A stretch of 49,027 bases of DNA, taken from the NCBI RefSeq assembly GCF_003324485.1, contig NZ_QODK01000009.1, positions 1-49,027 on the forward strand, written 5' to 3'. Every line of letters starts with the position of its first letter. The first letter of the stretch is position 1. Source of the DNA: Cohaesibacter intestini (GTDB lineage: Bacteria > Pseudomonadota > Alphaproteobacteria > Rhizobiales > Cohaesibacteraceae). The position numbers and the translations under genes were made by a program. Below are positions 16,514 through 24,758 of this stretch, piece after piece. The notes beneath the pieces are model-generated. The model made no database searches, was not told the origin of the DNA, and saw only the letters and a list, made by a program, of their open reading frames with translations.

Positions 16514-17281
16514 ATGCAAATCGATCTGAACTCCGATCTTGGCGAAGGCTTTGGCCCTTACAAACTGGGTGATGATGAAGCCTTGCTGAAAATCGTAACC
16601 TCCGCCAACATTGCGTGTGGCTATCATGCCGGGGATGCGGTGATTATGGATAAGAGCGTGCGTGCGGCCCTTGCCAACAAGGCCGATATCGGTGCGCATG
16701 TCGGCTTTCCGGACCGGCTGGGATTTGGTCGGCATCCCATCCATATGGAGCTGGCAGAGCTGGAAAAGCATGTGATCTATCAGCTTGGCGCTCTGGAAGG
16801 CATTGCCCGCGCGGCCGGGCACAAGATGACCCATATGAATTTTCACGGTGCCTTGGGCAATATGGCCTTTGTTGACAGGCCTTTGGCCGAGATGCTGGTC
16901 GATGCGGTGGCATCCTTCAACCACGATCTCATCCTGCTTTGTCTGGCCAATACCGAATTTTCAAAAGCTGCCGAGAAAAAAGGCTTCAAAACAGCCAATG
17001 TCTTTCTGGCTGACCGGGCCTATGATGATGATGGCATTCTGGTCAAACGTGGCCTGCCGGGGGCGGTGATCGAAGATCCAGAAGCGGTTAAACAGCGGGT
17101 GAAGCAGTTTCTCGATGACGGGGCGATCCTCTCCATCAATGGCAAGCGTTTGACCACACCGATTCACACCATATTGGTGCATGGCGACACGCCGGGATCC
17201 GTGACATTGGCCAACACGATCCGCAGCCTGATCCAAGATGAAGGCCATGCCCTGACCCCACTCTCGCAGATGGATCTCTAG
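16514..17281 (+). CDS. pxpA: 5-oxoprolinase subunit A (LamB/YcsF family)
   Basis: A 255-residue PxpA. Signatures are IDLNSDLGEGFGPY at the N-terminus, SANIACGYHAGDAVIM, IGAHVGFPDRLGFGR, HMNFHGALGNMA and EVFADRAY-like NVFLADRAYDDDGILVKRG, ending with ILVHGDTPGSV. It is the catalytic partner of PxpBC in ATP-dependent hydrolysis of 5-oxoproline. AAGGAAA lies 8 nt before the ATG. A noteworthy substitution is HFHGAL for the more common VKPHGALYN (Lys-Pro missing before the His), which could affect substrate choice. It is the last gene of the operon and converges with the LacI-family regulator after 33 bp. Confidence 0.92.
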   Translation: MQIDLNSDLGEGFGPYKLGDDEALLKIVTSANIACGYHAGDAVIMDKSVRAALANKADIGAHVGFPDRLGFGRHPIHMELAELEKHVIYQLGALEGIARAAGHKMTHMNFHGALGNMAFVDRPLAEMLVDAVASFNHDLILLCLANTEFSKAAEKKGFKTANVFLADRAYDDDGILVKRGLPGAVIEDPEAVKQRVKQFLDDGAILSINGKRLTTPIHTILVHGDTPGSVTLANTIRSLIQDEGHALTPLSQMDL

Positions 17282-17314
17282 TCAATAGATGCCTGATCGC
17301 CGAAGCTCTGCGGC

Positions 17315-18358
17315 TCAATCGCACTGTGTGACTGAGCCGCGGATCATCAATTCCGGTGTTAGGCGGATATGCTCTGTTACCTGGCTGCTTCCAACACCGT
17401 CCTGATCGAGAATACGCAGCAGCAGCTCTGCGGCTTTTTTGCCGATCAGAACCGGATCCACCCCGACCGTTGCAATGGGCGGATGAGTGAAACGGGAAAT
17501 CTCGAAATTGCCAAAGCCTGCCAGACCGATCTGGTCAGGAATGGTCACTCCCCGTTCCACCAGCGCGCTCATCGCGCCAAAGGCAGCGGGATCTGAAACA
17601 CAGAAAATGCAGTCTGTATCCGGGAATGCGTCCAGCAGTCTGTTGCATGTATCCGCTGCCGCTTCCAAGCTGATTGGCATGGTCGCGGTATGGGTGACGC
17701 GATGGGCGGACAGTCCAGCATCCTGCATGGCTGCTGTAAATCCTTCGCGGCGCGCTCCGGCGCGGCTTCCTTCGTCATTGACTTCGCCCAAGAAAGCGAC
17801 CCGTTGATAGCCCTTTGCCAGAAGGGCCCGCGTCATATCGTAGGCTGCCTTGAAGTTGGAAAAACCGACCGTATGCTGTACCGCATCATCCGGGGTCTCC
17901 CACAATTCAATCACTGGAATAGTAACCTTATCCAACCGCCGTCTGGCCTCTTGCGAGTGGCCGTCATAGCATAAGATCAAAGCTTCGGGCCGATGCCGCA
18001 GCATTGTCTCAATCAGCTCTTCTTCCTTGTCTGGCAGATAATCCGTATAGCCAAGCAGGAGTTGTTTGTCGGCTTTTTCCAGTTCGAGCGTCAGGATGTG
18101 AACGGTTTCAGCCAAATGCTGGTTATTCAGGGAAGGCAAAAGCATGGCGACAAATCCCGATTTCCGGGAAGACAGACTGCCTGCCGCCTTGTTGGGCACG
18201 TAGCCCAGCTGATCTACCGCTTGCTGAATGCGCAGGCGGGTTTCTTCGGTGACGAAGCTGACATTGCGCAGAGCACGCGAGACCGTCATGGGCGAAACAC
18301 CCGCGGCCTCGGCCACATCCTTGATCGTCACATGAGCTTTGGTGGACCGGCGAGCCAT
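17315..18358 (-). CDS. LacI-family regulator, GntR/IdnR type
   Basis: A 347-residue repressor. The start at 18358 (MARRSTKAHVTIKDVAEAAGVSPMTVSRALR) follows GGAGAG and gives the canonical LacI helix-turn-helix and hinge (YVPNKAAGSLSSRKSGFV). The periplasmic-binding-like domain shows AMLLPSLNNQHLAETVHILTLEL, and its C-terminal part LAGFGNFEISRFTHPPIATVGVD. This pattern (GFGNFEISR) is shared with gluconate repressors GntR/IdnR. It lies next to gnd, idnD, idnO and gntK, so it very likely represses these and is relieved by gluconate or 6-phosphogluconate. Palindromic sites resembling GntR operators lie at three promoters of this block, including its own. Confidence 0.9.
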   Translation of the reverse strand: MARRSTKAHVTIKDVAEAAGVSPMTVSRALRNVSFVTEETRLRIQQAVDQLGYVPNKAAGSLSSRKSGFVAMLLPSLNNQHLAETVHILTLELEKADKQLLLGYTDYLPDKEEELIETMLRHRPEALILCYDGHSQEARRRLDKVTIPVIELWETPDDAVQHTVGFSNFKAAYDMTRALLAKGYQRVAFLGEVNDEGSRAGARREGFTAAMQDAGLSAHRVTHTATMPISLEAAADTCNRLLDAFPDTDCIFCVSDPAAFGAMSALVERGVTIPDQIGLAGFGNFEISRFTHPPIATVGVDPVLIGKKAAELLLRILDQDGVGSSQVTEHIRLTPELMIRGSVTQCD

Positions 18359-18391
18359 CGGTGCAATCTCTCCAAACAGGCATAGTCTCAA

Positions 18392-18407
18392 GATGTTGGC
18401 TAACATC
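18392..18407. promoter_or_regulatory. Possible autoregulatory operator in the lacI-type gene leader
   Basis: GATGTTGGCTAACATC is a near-perfect palindrome 34 bp upstream of the regulator's ATG. It resembles the outer half-sites of GntR operators (ATGTT/AACAT) but is two bases shorter in the centre than the sites at 20028 and 21274, so binding is uncertain. Confidence 0.4.
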
Positions 18408-18561
18408 CATGGCAACAGAAGACAAGCGGCTGCTGATTACAGGGAACAAGAAAGCGGAAGGCCGCGAAAAGACCATTTCGGTCCAAATATGTGCCTTCCG
18501 CTTTTCTCACCCCCGCTCACCGCGAGAAAGCCATTACGATCATCAAACGTCAAACAGAGGC

Positions 18562-19983
18562 TCACCACTCAGTATGGAAGCTGCCTTGTCGGTCGAGACG
18601 CTCATAGGTATGGGCGCCGAAATAATCTCTCTGAGCCTGCAATAGATTGGCTGACGAACGTTCTGTGCGATATCCGTCATAATAGGCCAGCGCCGAGGAA
18701 AAGGCCGGAACCGGTACGCCTTGATCAATGGCCAGTTTGATCATCGCGCGCCAAGCCGTCTGACCGTTGGCCAAATACTCGGTAAAGGGCTCGGCGCACA
18801 TTAGATTGGCAAGAGACGGCGTCTGTCGATAGGCTTTGGCAATATCATCCAGCAGATCAGCACGGATAACGCAGCCACTGCGCCAAATGTCTGCAACATC
18901 GGCGAGATCGGTCTGCCAACCATGGTCTTTGGATGCTGCCGCGATCAGCGATAAGCCTTGTGCATAGGCCACGATCACCGCACAAAGGGTTGCATCCCTC
19001 AGGCAACCGATCGAAACATCGCCAGCAACGGCAGATTCGCAAATTGGCCCATGAAGTCGCTTGCTGGCGTCAACCCGTTGCTCTTTCATTGAGGCCATAG
19101 CGCGGGCAAAAACGGCTTCTGCGATGGTGTTGGCTGGCACGCCATAATCAAAGGCGGCTTGCGAGCTCCATTTGCCGGTGCCCTTCTGTCCCGCCTTGTC
19201 CATGATGATGTCGACAAGCGACCCTTTTGCCAAATAATCGCTGCGCGCCAGCACTTTGGAGGTGATCTCGACCAGATAGGAAGACAGGGCGGTTTCGTTC
19301 CATTCGGCAAAAATGCGGCTACACCATTCATTGTCGAGGCGGAAAACATCACGCATGACCAGATAGGATTCCGCCAGAATTTGCATGATCGCATATTCAA
19401 TGCCGTTGTGAACGGTCTTGACGAAATGCCCTGCCCCGTCGCTGCCCACCAGAGCGCAGCAAGGGGACTGATCGAACTTGGCCGCAATGGCTTCCAGCAT
19501 CTCAGCACAATTGCCATAGGCCGTGGGATCACCGCCAGCCATCATGGACGGACCATGACGCGCGCCTTCCTCGCCACCCGAAATGCCAAGCCCGAGGAAG
19601 CGCAGCCGCAAGGAGCGAAGATTTTTCTCGCGCCGGATCGTTTCCTCGAAATGCGAATTGCCACCATCGATCAGACAATCATTGGCTTCCAGCAGGGAAG
19701 CAAAGGCATTGATTTGCTGGTCAACGGTCTCGCCAGCCTTGACCATCAGCAGCAAACTGCGGGGGGGCTTTAGGGCATTGACCAGCGCCTTTTCACTGGT
19801 CGCCAGAAAGATATTGTCCGCCAGCTCCGGCGCTTCTTTATCGCGCAATTGCGCCGTCAGGCTTTCGCGGGCCTCTGGCCACGGGTCGAAGGCGGCGACG
19901 AAATATCCCTTTTCGGCAAAATTCAGTGCCAGATTGCGCCCCATCACACCCAAGCCAACAATACCGATGCTTTTACGCTCCAT
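18562..19983 (-). CDS. gnd: 6-phosphogluconate dehydrogenase, decarboxylating
   Basis: A 473-residue enzyme converting 6-phosphogluconate to ribulose 5-phosphate and CO2. The Rossmann motif is GIVGLGVMGRNLALNFAEKGY. The substrate region shows GLGISGGEEGARHGPSMMAGG, then KTVHNGIEYAIMQILAES with the catalytic Lys, and the family signature IMDKAGQKGTGKWSSQAAFDYGVP. The length matches the long (E. coli type) enzyme. The ATG at 19983 follows GAGG and is preferred to a GTG two codons upstream. It lies 112 bp downstream of idnD on the same strand, with its own palindromic operator candidate at 20028. With gntK it links gluconate to the pentose phosphate pathway. Confidence 0.96.
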   Translation of the reverse strand: MERKSIGIVGLGVMGRNLALNFAEKGYFVAAFDPWPEARESLTAQLRDKEAPELADNIFLATSEKALVNALKPPRSLLLMVKAGETVDQQINAFASLLEANDCLIDGGNSHFEETIRREKNLRSLRLRFLGLGISGGEEGARHGPSMMAGGDPTAYGNCAEMLEAIAAKFDQSPCCALVGSDGAGHFVKTVHNGIEYAIMQILAESYLVMRDVFRLDNEWCSRIFAEWNETALSSYLVEITSKVLARSDYLAKGSLVDIIMDKAGQKGTGKWSSQAAFDYGVPANTIAEAVFARAMASMKEQRVDASKRLHGPICESAVAGDVSIGCLRDATLCAVIVAYAQGLSLIAAASKDHGWQTDLADVADIWRSGCVIRADLLDDIAKAYRQTPSLANLMCAEPFTEYLANGQTAWRAMIKLAIDQGVPVPAFSSALAYYDGYRTERSSANLLQAQRDYFGAHTYERLDRQGSFHTEW

Positions 19984-20027
19984 AATCACCTCGACTAATC
20001 ACCACATATCCTTGATATAGTCATAAT

Positions 20028-20043
20028 ATGTTATCGATATCAT
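20028..20043. promoter_or_regulatory. GntR-type operator candidate upstream of gnd
   Basis: ATGTTATCGATATCAT is a near-palindrome with a CG centre located 45-60 bp before the gnd start. It matches the perfect palindrome at 21274-21291 in layout (ATG, AT-rich arm, central CG, CAT). A second partial copy (ATCATCGATATG) follows at about 20051-20062. The adjacent LacI-family protein is the likely binder. Confidence 0.6.
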
Positions 20044-20095
20044 TTTGAATATCATCGATATGTGGTGTCATATGGTTTCCTTATAGACTTTAAAT

Positions 20096-21127
20096 TCAAA
20101 ACTCTATTTGAACTTTCATGGAAATATTACGATCCAATGCAGCCTCAAATGCATCAACCGCCTGCTCCAACAGGAAGCAGCCAGTCAGAAGTGGCGTAAA
20201 GTTGACACGACCAGAATCGATCAATTCAACAGCCCAGGCGAATTCCTCGAAGAAGCGGAAGGAACCGCATAGCTCGATTTCCTTGGCAACCACAACATTC
20301 TGCGGCAAGGTCACATCCCCACCGAGGCCGAGCTGCACCAGCCGTGATCTGGGGCGCAAGAGATCCAAGGCCGAAACAATGGCTGACTGGTTGCCGGAGC
20401 ATTCGAAGCAGACATCAAAATAGCCCTTACCCCGCGCATAAACATCCAGCTCGTCACCCGAAGTCGCCACATTGATCGCACGATCCGCCCCCATGGCTTG
20501 TGCTCGCGCCAAAGCGCCATCAACAATGTCCGTGACAACAATCTCCATCGCACCATGCAGTTTTGCAGCAGCAACAACCATCATGCCGATGGGACCGACA
20601 CCTGTCACCAGCACCCGCTTGCCGATCAGGCTCCCAGCGCGCTTAACCGCATGCAACGCCACTGAAAATGGCTCTGCACAGGCAGCCTCATGCACATTAC
20701 TGCTTTTCGAAAAAGCAAAGCATTGCTTTGCTTTAGCAACAACCTTCTGGCTGAAAGCACCATGCACATGGGGCATGCGCATCGCACTGCCATAAAAGCG
20801 CATATCAATACATTGATTGTGCATAGCCGCCCGACAATAGGCACAATCACCACAAGGGAGGCTAGGATTGATCGCAACCAAATCCCCCACTTTGACATTG
20901 GCAACAGCATCCCCCGCCTGACGCACGATACCAGACACTTCATGCCCAAGGATCATCGGCATCTGAATGCGGACCGCGCCAAAACCACCACGATTGTAAT
21001 AGTGAAGGTCAGAGCCGCAAATGCCACCAACCGCAATATCAACCAGCACATCGTCCGCACCGACCTGACCCAGTTCGGTAGTTTCCAGGCGAATATCCTT
21101 TGCGCCATAACAGATGATGGATTTCAT
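20096..21127 (-). CDS. idnD: L-idonate 5-dehydrogenase (zinc-dependent MDR)
   Basis: A 343-residue medium-chain alcohol dehydrogenase. ICGSDLHYYNRGGFGAVRIQMPMILGHEVSG carries the catalytic zinc Cys and the His-Glu pair, and the structural zinc lobe is CGDCAYCRAAMHNQC. The cofactor motif is VLVTGVGPIGMMVVAAA. HYYNRGGFGAVRIQ is typical of L-idonate 5-dehydrogenases, which oxidise L-idonate to 5-ketogluconate. The start at 21127 (MKSIICYG) follows GGGAGTGG; upstream in-frame codons lack support. It is divergent from idnO-gntK across a 212-bp region that contains a perfect operator palindrome. Together with IdnO it converts idonate to gluconate. No dedicated gluconate or idonate permease is visible nearby. 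Confidence 0.92.
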   Translation of the reverse strand: MKSIICYGAKDIRLETTELGQVGADDVLVDIAVGGICGSDLHYYNRGGFGAVRIQMPMILGHEVSGIVRQAGDAVANVKVGDLVAINPSLPCGDCAYCRAAMHNQCIDMRFYGSAMRMPHVHGAFSQKVVAKAKQCFAFSKSSNVHEAACAEPFSVALHAVKRAGSLIGKRVLVTGVGPIGMMVVAAAKLHGAMEIVVTDIVDGALARAQAMGADRAINVATSGDELDVYARGKGYFDVCFECSGNQSAIVSALDLLRPRSRLVQLGLGGDVTLPQNVVVAKEIELCGSFRFFEEFAWAVELIDSGRVNFTPLLTGCFLLEQAVDAFEAALDRNISMKVQIEF

Positions 21128-21252
21128 TTTCCACTCCCAATTCAACATTTCTCGCCATGCGGCCGTTCCACTTGCAACACACACAGACTCAGATCCCACC
21201 AATCCTCTTCGCCACATCAGGCCCTGAGCGTATCAACCGCACAGCAAGAGAC

Positions 21253-21291
21253 TTGACATCATGATTTCTTTTGTATGATAACGTTATCATA
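21253..21291 (+). promoter_or_regulatory. Promoter with overlapping LacI/GntR-type operator for idnO-gntK
   Basis: TTGACA at 21253-21258 and TGATAA at 21276-21281 form a sigma70-type promoter with a 17-bp spacer. The -10 lies inside a perfect 18-bp palindrome, TATGATAACGTTATCATA (21274-21291). Repressor binding there would block idnO-gntK and probably also the divergent idnD promoter. Confidence 0.7.
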
Positions 21292-21339
21292 TCATCATGC
21301 AAGTGTATTTTTATACTTGAAGCAGGAAAGGGAGTTGTG

Positions 21340-22110
21340 GTGAATATCGACAGACTATTCGGCCTGAAAGGCAAGAAGGCACTGGTCACCGGATCTGGAC
21401 AGGGCATCGGATTTCAATTGGCCAACGGCCTTGCAGACGCTGGGGCCGAAGTCATTCTCAATGACATCGACCCAAAGCGGCTTGAAAAAGCAGCCAAATC
21501 GTTGCACGACCGCGGTGCAACGGTGCACACACTTGGCTTTGACGTAACCGATCCAGAACTGGTCGCCAAAGCAATCGACGGCTTCGAGGCGGACATTGGC
21601 CCCATTGATATCTTGGTCAACAATGCCGGCATGCAACATCGGGCGCCGCTGGAAGAGTTTCCCGTCGATGCGTTCGATTTTCTGATGAAGCTGAATGTCA
21701 ATTCGGTCTTCTATGTTTCAAAGGCCGTTGCCAAACATATGATCGAACGCAAGGCGGGCAAGATCGTCAATATTTGTTCGGTCCAGACCTCTTTGGCTCG
21801 CCCTTCCATTGCCCCTTACACCGGATCAAAAGGAGCCGTCGCCAACCTGACCAAGGGCATGGCAACTGACTGGGCAAAATATGGCCTTCAGATCAACGGC
21901 TTGGCCCCCGGTTATTTCAAAACCGAACTGACATCCGCACTTGTGGCCGACGAAGAATTCACTGCATGGCTGAGCAATCGCACACCAGCCGGGCGCTGGG
22001 GCGAGGTCAGCGAACTGGTTGGCGCTTGTATTTTCCTCAGCTCCGAAGGCTCCTCTTTTGTGAATGGACACATTCTGTATGTCGATGGCGGTATCACAGT
22101 CTCACTCTAA
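21340..22110 (+). CDS. idnO: Gluconate 5-dehydrogenase (SDR)
   Basis: A 256-residue SDR. FGLKGKKALVTGSGQGIGFQLANGL is the cofactor site, then LVNNAGMQHRAPLEEFP, the catalytic Ser in NICSVQTSLARP, and Tyr/Lys in IAPYTGSKGAV. NAGMQHRxPLExFP plus INGLAPGYFKTE is diagnostic of the gluconate 5-dehydrogenase group, which reduces 5-ketogluconate to gluconate. The start is GTG at 21340, placed 5 nt after AAAGGGAG; the GTG one codon earlier is the alternative. Its 3' end overlaps gntK by about 25 bp. It completes the idonate to gluconate route with idnD. Confidence 0.91.
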   Translation: MNIDRLFGLKGKKALVTGSGQGIGFQLANGLADAGAEVILNDIDPKRLEKAAKSLHDRGATVHTLGFDVTDPELVAKAIDGFEADIGPIDILVNNAGMQHRAPLEEFPVDAFDFLMKLNVNSVFYVSKAVAKHMIERKAGKIVNICSVQTSLARPSIAPYTGSKGAVANLTKGMATDWAKYGLQINGLAPGYFKTELTSALVADEEFTAWLSNRTPAGRWGEVSELVGACIFLSSEGSSFVNGHILYVDGGITVSL

Positions 22111-22612
22111 GCCATTGCCCATCATCATTGTTATGGGCGTTTGCGGTTGCGGCAAATCCACGATTGGCGAAAAGGTGGCGGCGCTCTATGGCCTTCCCTT
22201 CATGGATGCCGATGACTATCACCCAAGATCGAATGTCGAGAAAATGTCCAAGGGCATTCCTCTGGGCGACTTGGACCGATGGCCTTGGTTTGTAAATCTG
22301 GCCGAAGCAATGAACGAGAAAACAACAGCAAGCGGCAGCGTTGTTTGTGGCTGCTCGTCACTCAAACGCAGCTACCGTGATCTGCTTGTCGAGAAACTCA
22401 ATAAGCCGGTCCTTTTTGTCTATCTGGATGGGGACCGAGACTTGCTGCTGAACCGAATGTCGGCCCGAAAGGGGCATTATATGCCAACAAGTTTATTGGA
22501 TAGCCAACTGGCGACGTTGGAAGTCCCGCAAGCTGATGAAAAAGCGCTGAAAATTCCAATTGACCAGAATATCGCGTCGATCGTTGATCAGATTAACACA
22601 GCTCTGACCTAA
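22085..22612 (+). CDS. gntK: Gluconokinase
   Basis: A 175-residue kinase that phosphorylates gluconate to 6-phosphogluconate. The Walker A is GVCGCGKST, followed by DADDYHPRSNVEKMSKGIPLGDLDRWPWF, CSSLKRSYRDLL and GHYMPTSLLDSQLATLE, all typical of the GntK/IdnK family. The reading frame overlaps the end of idnO. ATG at 22085 is chosen, but ATG at 22079 is equally possible because no clear ribosome site is present and translation is probably coupled. Its product feeds gnd on the opposite side of the block. A terminator follows at 22640. Confidence 0.94.
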   Translation: MAVSQSHSKPLPIIIVMGVCGCGKSTIGEKVAALYGLPFMDADDYHPRSNVEKMSKGIPLGDLDRWPWFVNLAEAMNEKTTASGSVVCGCSSLKRSYRDLLVEKLNKPVLFVYLDGDRDLLLNRMSARKGHYMPTSLLDSQLATLEVPQADEKALKIPIDQNIASIVDQINTALT

Positions 22613-22639
22613 ATGGCCGCTTGGTCCGCGAACATGAAC

Positions 22640-22672
22640 AAAGTGGCCGGTTCACTCGGCCACTTTGATTTT
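22640..22672 (+). terminator. Intrinsic terminator after gntK
   Basis: AAAGTGGCC (22640-22648) pairs with GGCCACTTT (22658-22666) around a 9-nt loop, followed by GATTTTGG. A 9-bp stem with a short U tract 28 bp after the gntK stop. Confidence 0.75.
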
Positions 22673-23352
22673 GGTTTGGAAAAAATTGCGGCTCCAACAT
22701 AGCAGGATGGAGAGAGCTTCAACACTTCAACGTTTTCGTCTTCGAACGTTCATGAAGTCCCTGACACAAGTGAGCGGCGAAATCACAGCAAGGGTCGCTT
22801 TGACACATCTCGATTCATTTAGGCGTGATCGGAGAATTGATCAACACAGTCATCACAGCGATCACAATTCATCAGACTGGCAGGCCTTGATCTGCTTCAG
22901 CATGTATAATCGCGACCGCCGCCACATAGCCTTGCGGTCTTGCTGTTTTCAATAACGGCCAATATCGGCGTTTTTTCTTGGAAAATAGCGATTTTTCAGT
23001 GCAAAGTGGGGATAGAATTAGTCAATCAGCATCTTGATGCATGCTGAAAATGCGCGTGATCAGCCTGTGATGGAAGTGATGACGGCGTTGATGGTAACAA
23101 AGAACACAATCCAAAGCGTTGACTGTTTTCGCCTTCGCAAAATGTGCTCAAATGATAGGCAGCTGATGGAAAGGTCAGGATTTCGCCATCCAAAAATGGT
23201 CTTACGCGGGAAAGACAAGTGTTCAAGAAAGACCTTCGTCACGGTATTTCGTCAGACCGCACGGAACCATATGGCTCTTATATCGCCCTCTCTTCGCCAG
23301 AAACGGGCAATATAAGAGCCACAGGGGCTTCACTCAGTCAGCGGAAAATCGA
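22673..23352. other. Non-coding stretch opening the accessory island
   Basis: Short frames here lack ribosome sites and recognisable sequence. The stretch contains a near-perfect long inverted repeat at 23272-23288/23305-23321 (listed separately) and nothing else I can name. It marks the change from the gluconate block to genes of unknown function. Confidence 0.6.
23272..23321. repeat. 17-bp inverted repeat (hairpin) downstream of the membrane/coiled-coil gene
   Basis: TGGCTCTTATATCGCCC at 23272-23288 and its complement at 23305-23321 match at 16 of 17 positions with a 16-nt loop. It lies 32 bp past the stop of the minus-strand gene at 23353, so it may be an RNA hairpin ending that transcript, although no U run follows. 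It could also be an element end. Confidence 0.6.
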
Positions 23353-24306
23353 TTATCGCCTTAAAAGCAGGCCGGGGCCAAAAAGCGCGGCCAATTCGAT
23401 GACCAAAGCCAACAAATAAGGCAGTCGCATTTTATGGCTATCGCCATAAAGATGCATGTCTTCGAAGGCAAGAACCAGACCTGCAATCATTTGCGGCGGC
23501 CTTTCCAATTTCGATGACATTTGATCAAGTTGGCTCTGTGCGTCTTTTGCCTGTAATTCTGCTACCTCGGCTGCATTTTGAAGTTTTCTGGCTTTGGGGC
23601 CACACCCTCCATGCGCACATTCCTCGTCCGCTTCGGCCTGCAAGGCAATCGCTTGCAGGCGGAATTCTTTGACGTCAGCCTTCAGACTTTCGATTTTTTC
23701 CTGGTTTTGGTCAATCCGGCTGTTGATCAGTTGCCCTTGCGCAAATGAAGCAGACAACATTGAACTCGAGCACAAAAATGACACCGATGCCAACATGAAG
23801 CCAATCACGAAGTAAGGCACTGCCTGACCACACAGGTGCCTTGAGACGAGATTTATACCTTTGGCGACAAACAAGGGACGACCGAGATCCAGAGCCGCCA
23901 TAATTGCCACTAGTGTTGACCTAAAAAAGAAATCTGAACCCGCAATCTCCCAGGCAAAGCGCACATTGATTGCGATCTGAGCCACCCAGATCAACATGCA
24001 CACAGCGACTGAAAAGACCATGACGATTGTCGTCATGCGGCCAGGTCTGCTTGTTTTGAAGCCATTGGCTTTTTGCCACTTGCCCTTTTTCGTGCCAGCC
24101 TTGATCTTGCCGTCACGCTTACATTGCTGCAAAAGGCGTTGATGCACCTTTTCATCGTCGGCACCTTTTTGTCCAGCATCCGCAAGGGCCTGGACGAAAT
24201 CTGCGGTATCAAAGGTTTCTGGTAACTGCAAAAGTGCATCGTCAAGATGCTGCATCAACACCGGCACATCATTATATGTTCCATAAGTCTCATTCTTGTC
24301 ACTCAT
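23353..24306 (-). CDS. Membrane protein with internal coiled coil, unknown
   Basis: A 317-residue protein with no name I can give. Layout: a soluble N-terminal region (1-82) ending in a Lys-rich basic stretch, a first membrane span (about 88-110, TTIVMVFSVAVCMLIWVAQ), a weakly hydrophobic segment around 120-140, a second clear span (about 160-182, VPYFVIGFMLASVSFLCSSS), a charged coiled coil (about 190-265) containing a CAHGGCG motif, and a C-terminal hydrophobic segment (YLLALVIELAALFGPGLLL). The start at 24306 follows GAGGAATAGGG. The N-terminal part (FDTADFVQALADAGQKGADDEKVHQRLLQQCKRDGKI) looks like a small helical domain. It stands alone on the minus strand, facing away from the recombinase operon. 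Such multi-span coiled-coil proteins are common on plasmids and islands. Confidence 0.7.
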   Translation of the reverse strand: MSDKNETYGTYNDVPVLMQHLDDALLQLPETFDTADFVQALADAGQKGADDEKVHQRLLQQCKRDGKIKAGTKKGKWQKANGFKTSRPGRMTTIVMVFSVAVCMLIWVAQIAINVRFAWEIAGSDFFFRSTLVAIMAALDLGRPLFVAKGINLVSRHLCGQAVPYFVIGFMLASVSFLCSSSMLSASFAQGQLINSRIDQNQEKIESLKADVKEFRLQAIALQAEADEECAHGGCGPKARKLQNAAEVAELQAKDAQSQLDQMSSKLERPPQMIAGLVLAFEDMHLYGDSHKMRLPYLLALVIELAALFGPGLLLRR

Positions 24307-24485
24307 ATTAACCCTATTCCTCGGCATTACCGATTACTCGTTTTACACTGAGGCTTTGAGCGTGATCGCTGCAGATCACATTTCTTCGCGCAGAAGCCCC
24401 GATTGGGAATTAGGGCGGATTTCAGAGTACCGGAAAAAATTAGTCACTTTTTTCATCTAATGACGATTTGACAGCATCGAGCTCA

Positions 24486-24758
24486 TCAATACGCGCCCCG
24501 TTCCTTTGCTTGGCGGGCGATTTCAAGAGCAAGATTCAGTCGCTTTTGCTTGTCTTCGAGCTTTTCGATCTCAGCGTGGATCCTTTCAAAATGGGGTAAC
24601 AGCCATTCTTCGCCATCCGCAATCAACATGGCTGCCTTCTCGCGAGCGGAACGCAGGCGTGCCAGATAAATCTCCGTTTCACTTTGGGGTTGGCTTTTTG
24701 TTGCTCTATTGAGATCGGATAGTCCGCATTTCGGACCTATTTCGCATAATGAGGTCAT
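24486..24758 (-). CDS. Small helical protein, unknown
   Basis: A 90-residue frame starting MTSLCEIG. The second half is strongly helical and charged (LARLRSAREKAAMLIADGEEWLLPHFERIHAEIEKLEDKQKRL...), consistent with a short coiled coil. No catalytic motif, signal peptide or membrane span. It lies 180 bp upstream of the membrane/coiled-coil gene on the same strand, so the two may be related. No good ribosome site is visible. I do not recognise a family, and it may not be expressed. Confidence 0.45.
   Translation of the reverse strand: MTSLCEIGPKCGLSDLNRATKSQPQSETEIYLARLRSAREKAAMLIADGEEWLLPHFERIHAEIEKLEDKQKRLNLALEIARQAKERGAY

Noticed and set aside
17310-17340. GCGGCTCA/TGAGCCGC inverted repeat between pxpA and the LacI-type gene as a terminator
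   Set aside because: The arms are 15 nt apart, one overlaps the regulator's stop codon and no U run follows on either strand; too weak to call.
22665-22955. 96-codon plus-strand frame after gntK
   Set aside because: It starts inside the gntK terminator, has no ribosome site and is Arg/His/Ser-rich without any motif.
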